In this document: positions 31,101 to 40,112 of the stretch, piece by piece | How the letters are laid out: each line of letters starts with the position of its first letter | Numbering within the stretch: the first letter of the stretch is position 1 | DNA from: Amycolatopsis alkalitolerans | GTDB taxonomy: Bacteria > Actinomycetota > Actinomycetes > Mycobacteriales > Pseudonocardiaceae | Length of the DNA: 64,000 nucleotides | Reading direction: 5' to 3' | Assembly (NCBI RefSeq): GCF_006152065.1 | Contig: NZ_VDFW01000029.1 | Location: 25,596 to 89,595, forward strand | The notes under the pieces: model-generated | Database searches by the model: none | What the model was told of the DNA's origin: nothing | Seen by the model: only the letters and a program-made list of their open reading frames with translations | Translations under genes and position numbers: made by a program

Positions 31101-31397
31101 ATGAACAGACTTCTTCGCTGGGTGCTACGGCTCGATCAGGCCGGTTCGGCGGCGTTCATCGTGGTGGCGCTGGCCGCCGTGCCCGCCCTGGTTCTCGTGG
31201 GCCCGACGCCGGTGGTGCTGTGGGTGCTCGGCGTCGGCGTGATCCTCTACGCCGCGGCGCTGGCGGCGCTGGGCGTGCTCATGGCGTGGGGCCTGAGCCG
31301 GTCCGCGATCCGGGGCCAGACCGTCTCGTCGCGGCTGTGGAAGTCGATCCTCCTGTTCTCCGACGACGGGCACGTAGAGTGGCGCCGCCGCACCTGA
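31101..31397 (+). CDS. Small membrane protein of unknown function
   Basis: I do not recognise this 98-residue protein. It has two hydrophobic helices (about 15-36 and 42-65) and ends with a charged SDDGHVEWRRRT tail, probably cytoplasmic. ATG 31101 follows GACGGTCGAG, a weak ribosome site. Base composition matches the neighbours. It ends 4 bases from the convergent cobalamin adenosyltransferase gene. Confidence 0.7.
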   Translation: MNRLLRWVLRLDQAGSAAFIVVALAAVPALVLVGPTPVVLWVLGVGVILYAAALAALGVLMAWGLSRSAIRGQTVSSRLWKSILLFSDDGHVEWRRRT

Positions 31398-31401
31398 CCC
31401 C

Positions 31402-31974
31402 TCAGGACTCGCCGCCGGGCTGCCAGAGGACGTCGCCGCCCGGGTTGGCGACGCGGGCCAGGATGAACAGCAGATCCGACAGCCGGTTCAGGTACTTCAC
31501 CGCGAGAGCGTTCGTCTGCTCGCCTTCGGCCTCGACGAGGGCCCACCCGCTGCGCTCGGCCCGCCGCGCCACCGTGCGCGCCTGGTGCAGGAAGGCCGCG
31601 CCGGGGGTGCCGCCGGGCAGGATGAACGAGGTCAGCTTCGGTACCCGCTCGTTGAACGTGTCGCACCAGCCTTCCAGGCGGGTGACGTACGCCTCGGTGA
31701 TGCGCAGCGGGGGATAGGGAGGGTTCTCCACGACCGGAGCGCACAGATCCGCGCCGACGTCGAACAGGTCGTTCTGCACGCGCCGCAGGACTTCCGCGAC
31801 CTCGTCGCTCACACCGCCCAGCGCGAGCGCCAGGCCGATGACGGAGTTCGTCTCGTCGACGTCGGCGTACGCGCCCAGCCGCGGTGAGGTCTTGGGGACG
31901 CGCGAGCCGTCGCCGAGCGCTGTCGTGCCGTTGTCGCCGACCTTCGTGTAAACGCGATTGATCCGTACGGGCAT
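31402..31974 (-). CDS. PduO-type cob(I)alamin adenosyltransferase
   Basis: Transfers adenosyl from ATP to cob(I)alamin, making coenzyme B12. The 190-residue protein opens with RINRVYTKVGDNGTTALGDG, the ATP-binding P-loop-like motif of the PduO family, and has the conserved C-terminal FILPGGTPGAAFLHQARTVARRAER and NRLSDLLF. It supplies cofactor for B12 enzymes such as the mutase 4 kb downstream. In mycobacteria its homologue is also between the atp operon and murA. It lies 10 bases after the M16 peptidase gene. Confidence 0.94.
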   Translation of the reverse strand: MPVRINRVYTKVGDNGTTALGDGSRVPKTSPRLGAYADVDETNSVIGLALALGGVSDEVAEVLRRVQNDLFDVGADLCAPVVENPPYPPLRITEAYVTRLEGWCDTFNERVPKLTSFILPGGTPGAAFLHQARTVARRAERSGWALVEAEGEQTNALAVKYLNRLSDLLFILARVANPGGDVLWQPGGES

Positions 31975-31984
31975 GGCTATGACT

Positions 31985-33490
31985 CTAGGACTGTTCGAAG
32001 AGGCGCATCGCGTCCGGAGCGTCGAAGTACACGTCGCCGGGAAACCGTGACCGCAGGTCGCGCACCAGGTTCCGGCCGCCGCGCCAGTCGCCGGGACGGA
32101 CGGTGATCAGGCCGCCGTGCCGGCCGGACAGGTGCAGGATCGGCAGCTGGCCGTCGGTGTGCTCGACGCCGACGCCCGCGATGTCGTCGAACCGGACGAC
32201 CGCGACCGGCACCGGACTCGAGCCGTAGTACGAGGTCAGCCCCTCCTCGCCGGCCACGATCCGGAATCCGCGGGGCGCCGTCGAACCGACCAGCGCGCGC
32301 TTGAGTTCCCGGCCCGCGACGGGTGCGAGCGGGCTGCCGGGCAGTTCCGGCAGGTCCGCGGGCAGCCGATCCTGTGGACCGCACAGCACGAGCGCCCCGG
32401 CCAGCTCGCGGGCGGCCTCCGCGACTGCTTCCGGCGCGAGTCCCGCGAGCGTCTGTCGCTGGTGTGCCGCCGCCGGGGCCCAGCCGGTCAGCTCGCACAT
32501 CGCCTCGTCGAACACGCGGTATTCGGCGAACTCGCGTTCCGGCACCTGCTCCATGAGACTGTCGCGGTCCGCGGCGAGCTCCTCGCCGGTCGGCCCGCTT
32601 TCGGCCAGCGCGGCCAGTTCGAAGCGGATCGCGTCAAGCACGCGGCGCGCGTGCTTGTCCGGCACGTCGGTCCCGAACCCGAGGACCGCCTGCCGCTCGC
32701 CGACCATCTGGTGGTCGAAGGCGATGTCGTAGACCAGACCTTCCAGGTGCCGCAGGCGATCGGTCAGGCGCGCGATCAGGATGCCGGCGGCACAAGCCAT
32801 TCCGGCGGTCCAGTCGACGAGCGCGCAACCTACGACCCCGTTGGGCACCGTGGTGCGGGCGGGGGTGTTGAGCCGAAACGGGGTGACCTGTGGCGGCTGC
32901 CGTCGTGGCCCATCCGGCAGGAGCAGCCGCAGGTCGGCCGGAGGCGGTCCGGACAGCACGAGCGCCGCGTTGCCGCGATGGAACCACCGGGCGCGCCAGG
33001 CGCGCACGTCCTCGGCGCCGGCATGGACCGTGGCGAGCTGGAGGTTGCCCGCGAGCCCGTAAGCCTGGTTGCCGAACCAGATCGACGCCGGGAGCCAGGT
33101 GGTCACGCCGGGGCCTTCGCTCGTGCGCTCTTCGGCGACGAGGATGCCGCGTTCGAGTTCGAGCGGCCCGGTGTCGAGGTGGCGGAGGGAGCCGCAGGTC
33201 CGGCGAAGGTGGTCGGTGACGGTGTCGGGAGTGCTGGTGACGTCGAAGCTCGTGTGCAGCATCGAGGTCGTGGCGTTGTTCTCGTAGCGGCCGGTGCGCA
33301 ACGGCCGCATCGCGAGATGCTCGACCAGGTGCGTGATGCCCGTTTCCAGGAACGTCTCGTGCGCGACGCCGACCCCGAAGATCAGGCTCGCGTTCAGCCG
33401 TCCGGGTTGGGTGTGCCAGAACACGGGAACGCCGTCCACCTCGGTCCGGTGTACCGCAGGTAGATCGGGTGCGGCGGAGCGAGCCACCAT
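31985..33490 (-). CDS. M16-family zinc metallopeptidase-like protein
   Basis: About 501 residues from ATG 33490; an ATG nine bases earlier (33499) is also in frame but sits only one base after GGAGG. The inverted zinc motif HLVEH is at about 54-58, in GITHLVEHLAM, and a Glu-rich ERGILVAEE segment about 60 residues later may give the third ligand, slightly closer than in typical M16 enzymes. The rest looks like the usual N and C halves of one M16 chain. Substrate unknown; it is predicted cytoplasmic, with no signal peptide. Probably cotranscribed with the downstream adenosyltransferase gene. Confidence 0.75.
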   Translation of the reverse strand: MVARSAAPDLPAVHRTEVDGVPVFWHTQPGRLNASLIFGVGVAHETFLETGITHLVEHLAMRPLRTGRYENNATTSMLHTSFDVTSTPDTVTDHLRRTCGSLRHLDTGPLELERGILVAEERTSEGPGVTTWLPASIWFGNQAYGLAGNLQLATVHAGAEDVRAWRARWFHRGNAALVLSGPPPADLRLLLPDGPRRQPPQVTPFRLNTPARTTVPNGVVGCALVDWTAGMACAAGILIARLTDRLRHLEGLVYDIAFDHQMVGERQAVLGFGTDVPDKHARRVLDAIRFELAALAESGPTGEELAADRDSLMEQVPEREFAEYRVFDEAMCELTGWAPAAAHQRQTLAGLAPEAVAEAARELAGALVLCGPQDRLPADLPELPGSPLAPVAGRELKRALVGSTAPRGFRIVAGEEGLTSYYGSSPVPVAVVRFDDIAGVGVEHTDGQLPILHLSGRHGGLITVRPGDWRGGRNLVRDLRSRFPGDVYFDAPDAMRLFEQS

Positions 33491-33640
33491 CTCGGGCATT
33501 CCTCCCCCAAGCGGGTCGAGTGACGGGTTCTATCGCTCTGGGAGCGCGTAGTGTTTCACACTTTCGACTGAATTGCGTCGCGGTCTGTCATCGCGTGCCC
33601 CACCGATCGAGTGGCGTGCGCGGCAGGCATGATTGCGGCC

Positions 33641-34915
33641 ATGAGCGAGCACTTCGATGTGCATGGTGGGGCCCGATTGGTGGGCGAGGTCGAGGTCGTC
33701 GGCGCGAAGAACAGTGTGCTGAAGCTGATGGCGGCGGCACTGCTCGCCGAGGGCACCACGACGATCACCAACTGCCCGAAGATCCTCGACGTCCCGCTGA
33801 TGGCGGACGTGCTGCGCAGCGTCGGCTGCGAGGTCGAACTGGACGGGGACACGGCACGGATCACCACCCCGTCGGCGCTTTCGCACCGCGCCGACTCGCC
33901 CGCGATGGGCAAGCTGCGCGCGTCGGTGTGCGTGCTCGGCCCGCTGGTCGGGCGGCTCAAGCGTGCCGTGGTGGCGCTCCCGGGCGGGGACGCGATCGGT
34001 TCGCGCCCGCTGGACATGCACCAGAACGGGCTGCGGGCGCTGGGCGCGACGAGCACGATCGAACACGGCTGCGTCGTCGCGAAGGCCGGCGAACTCCGGG
34101 GCGCGCAGATCTGGCTCGACTTCCCGAGTGTCGGTGCGACCGAGAACATCCTGATGGCCGCGGTGCTCGCCGAAGGCACGACGGTGATCGACAACGCCGC
34201 GCGCGAGCCGGAGATCTCCGATGTCTGCACGATGCTCATCGAGATGGGCGCGAAGATCGAGGGCGCCGGCACGTCCACGCTGACGGTGCACGGCGTCGAT
34301 TCGCTGCACCCGACCGAGCACCGGGTGATCGGCGACCGGATCGTCGGTGCCACCTGGGCGTTCGCGGCGGCCATGACGCGGGGCGACCTCACGGTGCGCG
34401 GGGTCAACCCGCATCACCTGGATCTGGTGCTGGACAAGCTGCGCCTGGCCGGCGCGGAGGTGACTCCCTTTGACGGCAACGGTTTCCGGGTGGTGCAGGC
34501 GGAGCGGCCGAAGGCGGTCGACTTCGTCACGCTGCCGTACCCGGGGTTCGCGACCGACCTGCAGCCGTTCGCGGTCGCGCTGTCGGCGGTGTCCGAGGGG
34601 ACGTCGATGATCACGGAGAACGTGTACGAGGCGCGGTTCCGGTTCATCGAGGAGATGCAGCGCCTCGGCGCCGACGCGCGCACTGACGGGCATCACGCGG
34701 TGGTACGCGGCGTGAATACGCTGTCAAGTGCCCCCGTGTGGGCCTCGGACATCCGGGCCGGCGCTGGTCTCGTCCTGGCCGGGCTGTGCGCCGACGGCGT
34801 GACCGAGGTGTGGGACGTCTTCCACATCGACCGCGGCTACCCGCATTTCGTGGAGAACCTGAACCGGCTCGGCGCCCGGATCGAGCGGGTGGCCGGGGAG
34901 CCTGACCGCGCCTGA
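33641..34915 (+). CDS. murA: UDP-GlcNAc 1-carboxyvinyltransferase (MurA), Asp117 type
   Basis: First committed step of peptidoglycan synthesis, adding enolpyruvate to UDP-GlcNAc. ATG 33641 gives 424 residues, close to M. tuberculosis MurA, with [11 protein letters not shown] and [10 protein letters not shown] visible. The loop that holds the catalytic Cys115 in E. coli reads [14 protein letters not shown], so Asp117 replaces Cys. The same change in mycobacteria removes the fosfomycin target. ATG 33629 would add four residues. A small hairpin (34923-34928 with 34933-34938) lies just after the stop and may end transcription. Confidence 0.96.
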   Translation: MSEHFDVHGGARLVGEVEVVGAKNSVLKLMAAALLAEGTTTITNCPKILDVPLMADVLRSVGCEVELDGDTARITTPSALSHRADSPAMGKLRASVCVLGPLVGRLKRAVVALPGGDAIGSRPLDMHQNGLRALGATSTIEHGCVVAKAGELRGAQIWLDFPSVGATENILMAAVLAEGTTVIDNAAREPEISDVCTMLIEMGAKIEGAGTSTLTVHGVDSLHPTEHRVIGDRIVGATWAFAAAMTRGDLTVRGVNPHHLDLVLDKLRLAGAEVTPFDGNGFRVVQAERPKAVDFVTLPYPGFATDLQPFAVALSAVSEGTSMITENVYEARFRFIEEMQRLGADARTDGHHAVVRGVNTLSSAPVWASDIRAGAGLVLAGLCADGVTEVWDVFHIDRGYPHFVENLNRLGARIERVAGEPDRA

Positions 34916-35008
34916 CCGCGGAGGTCGCGCCGGCGACCGTCACCTGCTCCTCGGCGGGGTGTACACGACCAAGACGCCGGTCTCGCAGCGGTTCTCCGAC
35001 GAGCCGCG

Positions 35009-35638
35009 TTAACCTTCCGTCGCGAGCGCGATCCCGAAGCCGATCAGTGCGGTGCCGGTCACCGCGTCGAGCGAGCGGCGCACACGCCGGCGCTGCAGCC
35101 ACACCCGCACCTTGTGCACCAGCGCCATCAGCACCAGCAGCCACACCGCGCCGAGCACCGCGACCGTGTAAGCCAGCAGCAGCGCGTCCCACGTGGTGCT
35201 GTGGCCCGGGTCGAGGAACTGGGGCAGCACCGACAGGTACAGCGCCAGCACTTTCGGGTTCGTGATGTTGGACAAGAAGCCTTCGCGCCAGCGCCGGAAC
35301 CCGCTCGCGCGCGAGCCGAGCGCGTCGAGCATCCGGTAGTCACCGCGCCAGGCACCACGCAGGGCCTGGAACCCCAGGTAGCACAGGTAGGCCACGCCCG
35401 CCCAGCGCACCGTGAGGAACAGCGGCTGCGAGCGCACGATCAGCGCGCCGAGCCCGAGCCCGACCGCCGTGCCCTGTACGAGGTTGCCGATCGCGATCCC
35501 GAACAGCGCCAGCAGCCCGCCCCTCGTCCCGCCGGCGAGGGCGTTCTTCAGGGTGACCATCGTGTCCGGGCCGGGGGCGAGCACTACCAGGACCACGAAG
35601 ATCAGGTAGGTGCCATAGGAACTCCACGTCACGTCCAC
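35009..35638 (-). CDS. LysE/RhtB-family amino-acid exporter
   Basis: I take GTG 35638 as start, giving 209 residues, a standard length; the much longer open frame upstream is antisense to the mutase gene. The N-terminus has LVVLAPGPDTMVTLKNAL, the family signature, then about six membrane helices and the loop LSNITNPKVLALYLSVLPQF. These proteins export amino acids or related compounds by proton exchange. Substrate cannot be told. It is divergent from the mutase gene, 105 bases away, and convergent with murA. Confidence 0.88.
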   Translation of the reverse strand: MDVTWSSYGTYLIFVVLVVLAPGPDTMVTLKNALAGGTRGGLLALFGIAIGNLVQGTAVGLGLGALIVRSQPLFLTVRWAGVAYLCYLGFQALRGAWRGDYRMLDALGSRASGFRRWREGFLSNITNPKVLALYLSVLPQFLDPGHSTTWDALLLAYTVAVLGAVWLLVLMALVHKVRVWLQRRRVRRSLDAVTGTALIGFGIALATEG

Positions 35639-35743
35639 CCACGGTAGTTCGTTCCGGCACCAGCCGAGAAGTGATTTCGTCGACGGTGCGGAGGGGGTTA
35701 CCGCCGAGTACGCTGAATCGGACGCCCACCATGGAGGTGCACC

Positions 35744-37765
35744 GTGCCCTATCCCACGGACCGTGAGCGCGACCGCCCCTGGGTGATGCGGACCTACGCG
35801 GGGCACTCTTCCGCGGGGGCGTCGAACGAGCTGTACCGCCGCAATCTCGCCAAGGGCCAGACCGGCCTGTCCGTCGCGTTCGACCTGCCCACGCAGACCG
35901 GGTACGACGCGGACCATCCATTGGCCAAGGGCGAGGTCGGCAAGGTGGGCGTGCCGGTCGCGCATATCGGTGACATGCGCAGGCTGTTCGACGGGATCCC
36001 GCTCGCCGAGGCGAACACCTCGATGACCATCAACGCACCCGCGATGTGGCTGCTCGCGTTGTATGTCACCGTCGCCAGAGAACAAGCCCGAGCGCAGGGC
36101 CTCGATCCGGCCGAGGTGCTGCCCAGGCTCGCCGGCACCACGCAGAACGACATCATCAAGGAGTACCTCTCCCGCGGGACGTACATCTTCCCGCCCGCGC
36201 CGAGCCTCCGGCTGATCACCGACGTGATCGCGTGGACCGTGCACCACCTGCCGAAGTGGAATCCGATCAACATCTGCAGCTATCACCTGCAGGAGGCGGG
36301 CGCGACTCCCACCCAGGAGGTCGCGTACGCGCTTTCGACCGCCATCGCGGTGCTCGACGCGATCCGCGACTCCGGCCAGATCGACGAGGCCGACATGGGC
36401 AGGGTCGTCGGCCGGATCTCGTTCTTCGTCAACGCCGGGGTGCGCTTCGTCGAAGAACTGTGCAAGATGCGGGCGTTCGCGCGGCTGTGGGACGAGCTGA
36501 CCCGCGAACGCTACGGCGTCGAGGACCCGAAAGCGCGCCGCCTGCGGTACGGCGTCCAGGTGAACTCGTTGGGGCTGACCGAGGCGCAGCCGGAGAACAA
36601 CGTGCAGCGCATCGTGCTCGAGATGCTGGCGGTTTCGCTTTCGCGCGACGCGCGCGCACGCGCGATCCAGTTGCCCGCGTGGAACGAGGCGCTCGGCCTG
36701 CCCCGCCCGTGGGACCAGCAGTGGGCGCTGCGCATGCAGCAGGTGCTCGCCTACGAAACGGACCTGCTCGAGTACGAGGACATCTTCGCGGGCTCGCACG
36801 TAATCGAGTCCAAAGTGGACGAGATCGTGGCCGGGGCGCGTGCCGAGATCGACCGGGTGGCCGGTCTCGGCGGTGCCGTCGCCGCGGTGGAAAGCGGGTA
36901 TCTCAAGTCCCAGCTGGTGTCCTCGCTCGCGGAGTACCGGCGCGCCATCGAATCCGGTGAGCGGATCATGGTCGGCGTCAACAGGTTCGAAACCACCGAG
37001 CCGAGCCCGCTGCAGGCCGAGGGCGCCAAGGCGATCGAAACCGTGGATCCGGCTGTCGAGAAGCAGGCGGTCGCCGCACTCGAGGAATGGCGCCAGAAAC
37101 GGGACGGCTCCGCGGTGGAGGCCGCGCTCGCGAAGCTGCGTGAGACCGCGAAGACCAGTGAGAACCTCTTCGAAGCGACGCTGGGGTGCGCTCGCGCCGG
37201 CGCGACGACGGGGGAGTGGGCGGGCGCGCTGCGCGAGGTCTTCGGCGAATATCGGGCGCCCACAGGAGTTTCCGCCGCGTCGATGTCCGGAGAGGGAGTC
37301 GAACTGTTTCACGTACGGGACCGCGTCAAGGCCACAAGTGACGAACTCGGCGAACGGTTGCGCATCCTCGTCGGCAAACCTGGCCTCGACGGGCATTCCA
37401 ACGGGGCCGAACAGGTCGCCGTCCGCGCCCGCGATGCCGGATTCGAGGTGATCTACCAGGGCATCCGGCTCACCCCGGAGCAGATTGTCGCCGCCGCGGT
37501 GCAGGAAGGCGTGCATGTGGTCGGACTTTCCGTATTGTCAGGTTCGCACCTCGAAATAGTGCCGGAGGTGATCGACCGGCTGCGCGCGGCCGGTGCGGGC
37601 GACATTCCGGTGATCGTCGGCGGGATCATTCCGGCCGAGGATGCGACGCTGCTGATCGAACGTGGTGTCGCGCGGGTGTTCACGCCGAAAGACTACGAAC
37701 TCACGGACATCATGGACGAGATCGTGACGGTGATACGCGAGAACCGGGGACTACCCCAAAAATGA
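35744..37765 (+). CDS. B12-dependent acyl-CoA mutase, MeaA/ethylmalonyl-CoA mutase type
   Basis: Rearranges an acyl-CoA carbon skeleton through adenosylcobalamin. The single 673-residue chain joins a TIM-barrel substrate domain (about 1-520, RTYAGHSSAGASNELYRR) to a C-terminal B12 domain whose DGHSNGAEQ gives the cobalt-binding His. The layout and length match MeaA/Ecm, which handles ethylmalonyl-CoA to methylsuccinyl-CoA, rather than two-subunit methylmalonyl-CoA mutase. Exact substrate needs phylogeny. GTG 35744 has GGAGG 6 bases ahead. No cobalamin riboswitch is visible. Confidence 0.88.
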   Translation: MPYPTDRERDRPWVMRTYAGHSSAGASNELYRRNLAKGQTGLSVAFDLPTQTGYDADHPLAKGEVGKVGVPVAHIGDMRRLFDGIPLAEANTSMTINAPAMWLLALYVTVAREQARAQGLDPAEVLPRLAGTTQNDIIKEYLSRGTYIFPPAPSLRLITDVIAWTVHHLPKWNPINICSYHLQEAGATPTQEVAYALSTAIAVLDAIRDSGQIDEADMGRVVGRISFFVNAGVRFVEELCKMRAFARLWDELTRERYGVEDPKARRLRYGVQVNSLGLTEAQPENNVQRIVLEMLAVSLSRDARARAIQLPAWNEALGLPRPWDQQWALRMQQVLAYETDLLEYEDIFAGSHVIESKVDEIVAGARAEIDRVAGLGGAVAAVESGYLKSQLVSSLAEYRRAIESGERIMVGVNRFETTEPSPLQAEGAKAIETVDPAVEKQAVAALEEWRQKRDGSAVEAALAKLRETAKTSENLFEATLGCARAGATTGEWAGALREVFGEYRAPTGVSAASMSGEGVELFHVRDRVKATSDELGERLRILVGKPGLDGHSNGAEQVAVRARDAGFEVIYQGIRLTPEQIVAAAVQEGVHVVGLSVLSGSHLEIVPEVIDRLRAAGAGDIPVIVGGIIPAEDATLLIERGVARVFTPKDYELTDIMDEIVTVIRENRGLPQK

Positions 37766-37847
37766 TCTCGTTCCGATAACGGGCTTTGACCCGAACGGCG
37801 CAGGCACCTACGTTCGGTGACAACTCGAACCAGAACGGGGTGCTCCG

Positions 37848-38747
37848 ATGTCGCAGAGTGCGTGGACTAGGCGAGACTTCTTCAGGCGATCCGCCGTGGT
37901 GGGGGCAGCCGCAATCGGTGGGCCGGCGTTGCTGGCCGCATGCCAGAGCACGGGTGGTAGCAGCGGTGACACGCTGAAGGCGGCACAGGACGCCAAGACG
38001 ATCAAGATCGGGATCGCCAACGAAGCGCCGTACGGATTCGCCAATTCCTCGGGCGAAACGACGGGTGAGGCGCCGGAGGTCGCGCGCGCGGCGTTCAAGC
38101 CGATGGGGATCGACAACGTGCAGGCCAGTGTCGTGCCGTTCGACCAGTTGATTCCCGCGCTGAACGCCAAGCAGTTCGACGTCGTGGCGGCCGGCATGTT
38201 CATCACGTCGACACGGTGCAAGGCCGCGCTGTTCTCCGACCCGGACTACACCGCCCTGGAGGCGCTGCTGGTGCCCAAGGGAAACCCGCAGGGCATCAAG
38301 ACGCTGGCGGATGTCGCGGCGAAGAACGTCAAGGTCGCGGTGCTGTCCGCCGCGGTCGAGAAGGGCTACGCCACCGCGGCCGGTGTCTCCGAGAGCAATA
38401 TCGAAACCCTGGACACGCAGGACAACATGTTGCGTGCGGTGACCACGGGGCGTGTCTACTGCGCCTGCCTGACCGACATCTCGTTGAAGTACCTGGCCAA
38501 GCAGAACCCCAGCGCGAACGTCGAGGTCACGCCCGGCTTCACGCCGACCGAGAACGGTAAGCCGGTCGTCTCCGCCGGTGGTTTCGTGTTCCGCCAAGGC
38601 GACACGTCGCTGCGCGACGCGTTCAACCAGCAGCTGAAGACCCTGCACAGCAACGGGCAGTGGTTGCAGATCGTCGAACCGTTCGGGTTCGGCCAGGCCA
38701 ACCTGCCGCAGCCGGACGTGACGACCGACAAGCTCTGCGCTGCCTGA
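37848..38747 (+). CDS. ABC transporter solute-binding lipoprotein (EhuB-like)
   Basis: A 299-residue binding protein, first gene of a four-gene ABC importer. The N-terminus carries twin arginines (TRRDFFRRS) and a lipobox LLAAC with Cys32, so Tat export and lipid anchoring are expected. The family 3 fold motif is IGIANEAPYGF. It resembles EhuB, which binds ectoine and hydroxyectoine for use as osmoprotectant or carbon source; amino-acid binding is the alternative. ATG 37848 is the start. Confidence 0.85.
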   Translation: MSQSAWTRRDFFRRSAVVGAAAIGGPALLAACQSTGGSSGDTLKAAQDAKTIKIGIANEAPYGFANSSGETTGEAPEVARAAFKPMGIDNVQASVVPFDQLIPALNAKQFDVVAAGMFITSTRCKAALFSDPDYTALEALLVPKGNPQGIKTLADVAAKNVKVAVLSAAVEKGYATAAGVSESNIETLDTQDNMLRAVTTGRVYCACLTDISLKYLAKQNPSANVEVTPGFTPTENGKPVVSAGGFVFRQGDTSLRDAFNQQLKTLHSNGQWLQIVEPFGFGQANLPQPDVTTDKLCAA

Positions 38748-38751
38748 TTTC

Positions 38752-39459
38752 GTGTCCGGAGACTATTCGTACATCGTCTCGTCCATCCTCAGCGGACTGG
38801 GTGCGACGGCCATGGCCACGATCGGCGGGATCGCGCTCGCGACCGTGCTGTCGTTCCTCGCCGGGCTGGCGATGCTTTCGCCGTCACGGTGGGTGCGGTT
38901 CATCAGCCGGATCTACGTCGAGGCGTTCCGCGGGACGTCCGAAGTGGTGCAGCTGTTCTGGCTGTATTTCGTGCTTCCCGCACTGGTCGGGTTCAAGCTG
39001 GTCCCGCTGTTCGCGGGGATCCTGGTGCTCGGCCTCAACCACGGCGCGTACGGCGCGGAGATCGTCCGCGGCGCGGTGCAGTCGGTGCCCAAGGCGCAGC
39101 GCGAGGGCTGTATCGCGCTGTCGCTTTCGCCGGCCCAGCGGATGTTCCGGGTACTGCTGCCGCAGGCGGTGGTCGAGATGTACCCGTCGTTCAACACCCT
39201 GTTCATCCAGCTACTCAAGGCCACCGCATTGCTGTTCTTCATCTCGGCCGGGGAGATGACCGAGAAAGGTGAGTTGCTGCGCCCGGTGTTCGGCAGCCAC
39301 CTGGTGTTCATCTACGGGGTGGAACTCGTGTTCTACCTCCTCCTGGCGGTCGTGATCACGACGGTGATGCGGTTCCTCGAACGGGCCGGTGCGCGACGGC
39401 TGGGCCGCCAGCCGGTCGCTCGTAGCCGGATGTTCGCGAGGACGGCGGGAGTGTCCTGA
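38752..39459 (+). CDS. ABC transporter permease (EhuC-like)
   Basis: A 235-residue HisM-type permease with about five membrane helices and the ATPase-contact loop EIVRGAVQSVPKAQREGCIAL. GTG 38752 lies 4 bases after the binding-protein gene. It should form a heterodimer with the next gene product, as in the ehuBCDA systems and polar amino-acid importers. Its own stop overlaps the next start by one base. Confidence 0.88.
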   Translation: MSGDYSYIVSSILSGLGATAMATIGGIALATVLSFLAGLAMLSPSRWVRFISRIYVEAFRGTSEVVQLFWLYFVLPALVGFKLVPLFAGILVLGLNHGAYGAEIVRGAVQSVPKAQREGCIALSLSPAQRMFRVLLPQAVVEMYPSFNTLFIQLLKATALLFFISAGEMTEKGELLRPVFGSHLVFIYGVELVFYLLLAVVITTVMRFLERAGARRLGRQPVARSRMFARTAGVS

Positions 39460-40112
39460 TGAACTGGGACTGGGAGAACGCCCGCGACTCGATTCCGTTG
39501 CTGCTTCAGGGCCTGGTCGTCACGGTGGAGCTCACCTTGCTGGGCTCGCTGGTGTCGTACGTGCTGGGGCTGGTGTTCGCGCTCCTGCGGCGGAGCCGGA
39601 TCCCCGTCGTCAGCCAGCTGGTGTTCCTGATCGTCGAGGTGGTGCGCAGCACGCCGCTGCTCATCCAGATCTTCGTCATCTTCTACCTGCTGCCCGAGGT
39701 GGGTGTCCGGTTCTCGGCGTTCCTGACCGGGATCGTCGCGCTCGGACTCCACTACGCCACCTACACGTCCGAGATCTACCGCGCCGGGATCGAAGCGGTC
39801 CCGAAAGGACAGTGGGAGGCCTCGACGGCGTTGAGCCTGCCACGCACCCGGGTGTGGACGGGGATCATCCTGCCGCAGGCGATCCCGCGCGTGCTGCCCG
39901 CGCTGGGCAACTACATGATCTCGATGTTCAAGGAAACCCCGCTGCTGCTTTCGATCGGCGTGCTGGACGTGCTGAACCAGGCGAAGGAGCAGGGCGCGAC
40001 CACGTTCCGCGTGATCGAGCCCTACACGCTGGCCGGCCTGCTGTTCCTGCTGATCAGCTTCCCGTCGTCGATCCTGGTGAGAAGGTTGGAACGCCGTGTC
40101 GGACAGCTCTAG
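39459..40112 (+). CDS. ABC transporter permease (EhuD-like)
   Basis: A 217-residue partner permease, about five helices, with the EAA-type loop EIYRAGIEAVPKGQWEASTAL. ATG 39459 shares its A with the TGA of the preceding gene. The final bases overlap the next gene, the ATPase. Gene order B-C-D-A matches ehuBCDA in rhizobia, the best-known ectoine importer. Confidence 0.88.
   Translation: MNWDWENARDSIPLLLQGLVVTVELTLLGSLVSYVLGLVFALLRRSRIPVVSQLVFLIVEVVRSTPLLIQIFVIFYLLPEVGVRFSAFLTGIVALGLHYATYTSEIYRAGIEAVPKGQWEASTALSLPRTRVWTGIILPQAIPRVLPALGNYMISMFKETPLLLSIGVLDVLNQAKEQGATTFRVIEPYTLAGLLFLLISFPSSILVRRLERRVGQL

Noticed and set aside
34916..35008. Coding-like tail after murA (LLLGGVYTTKTPVSQRF then stop)
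   Set aside because: Open for about 30 codons with high third-position GC but no start or ribosome site; MurA already ends at the expected length. Possibly a gene remnant, too short to call.
35650..35743. Cobalamin riboswitch before the mutase gene
   Set aside because: The gap is under 110 bases and lacks the conserved B12-box core.
35639..37516. Long minus-strand extension of the LysE frame
   Set aside because: Antisense to the B12-dependent mutase; LysE proteins are about 209 residues, matching GTG 35638.
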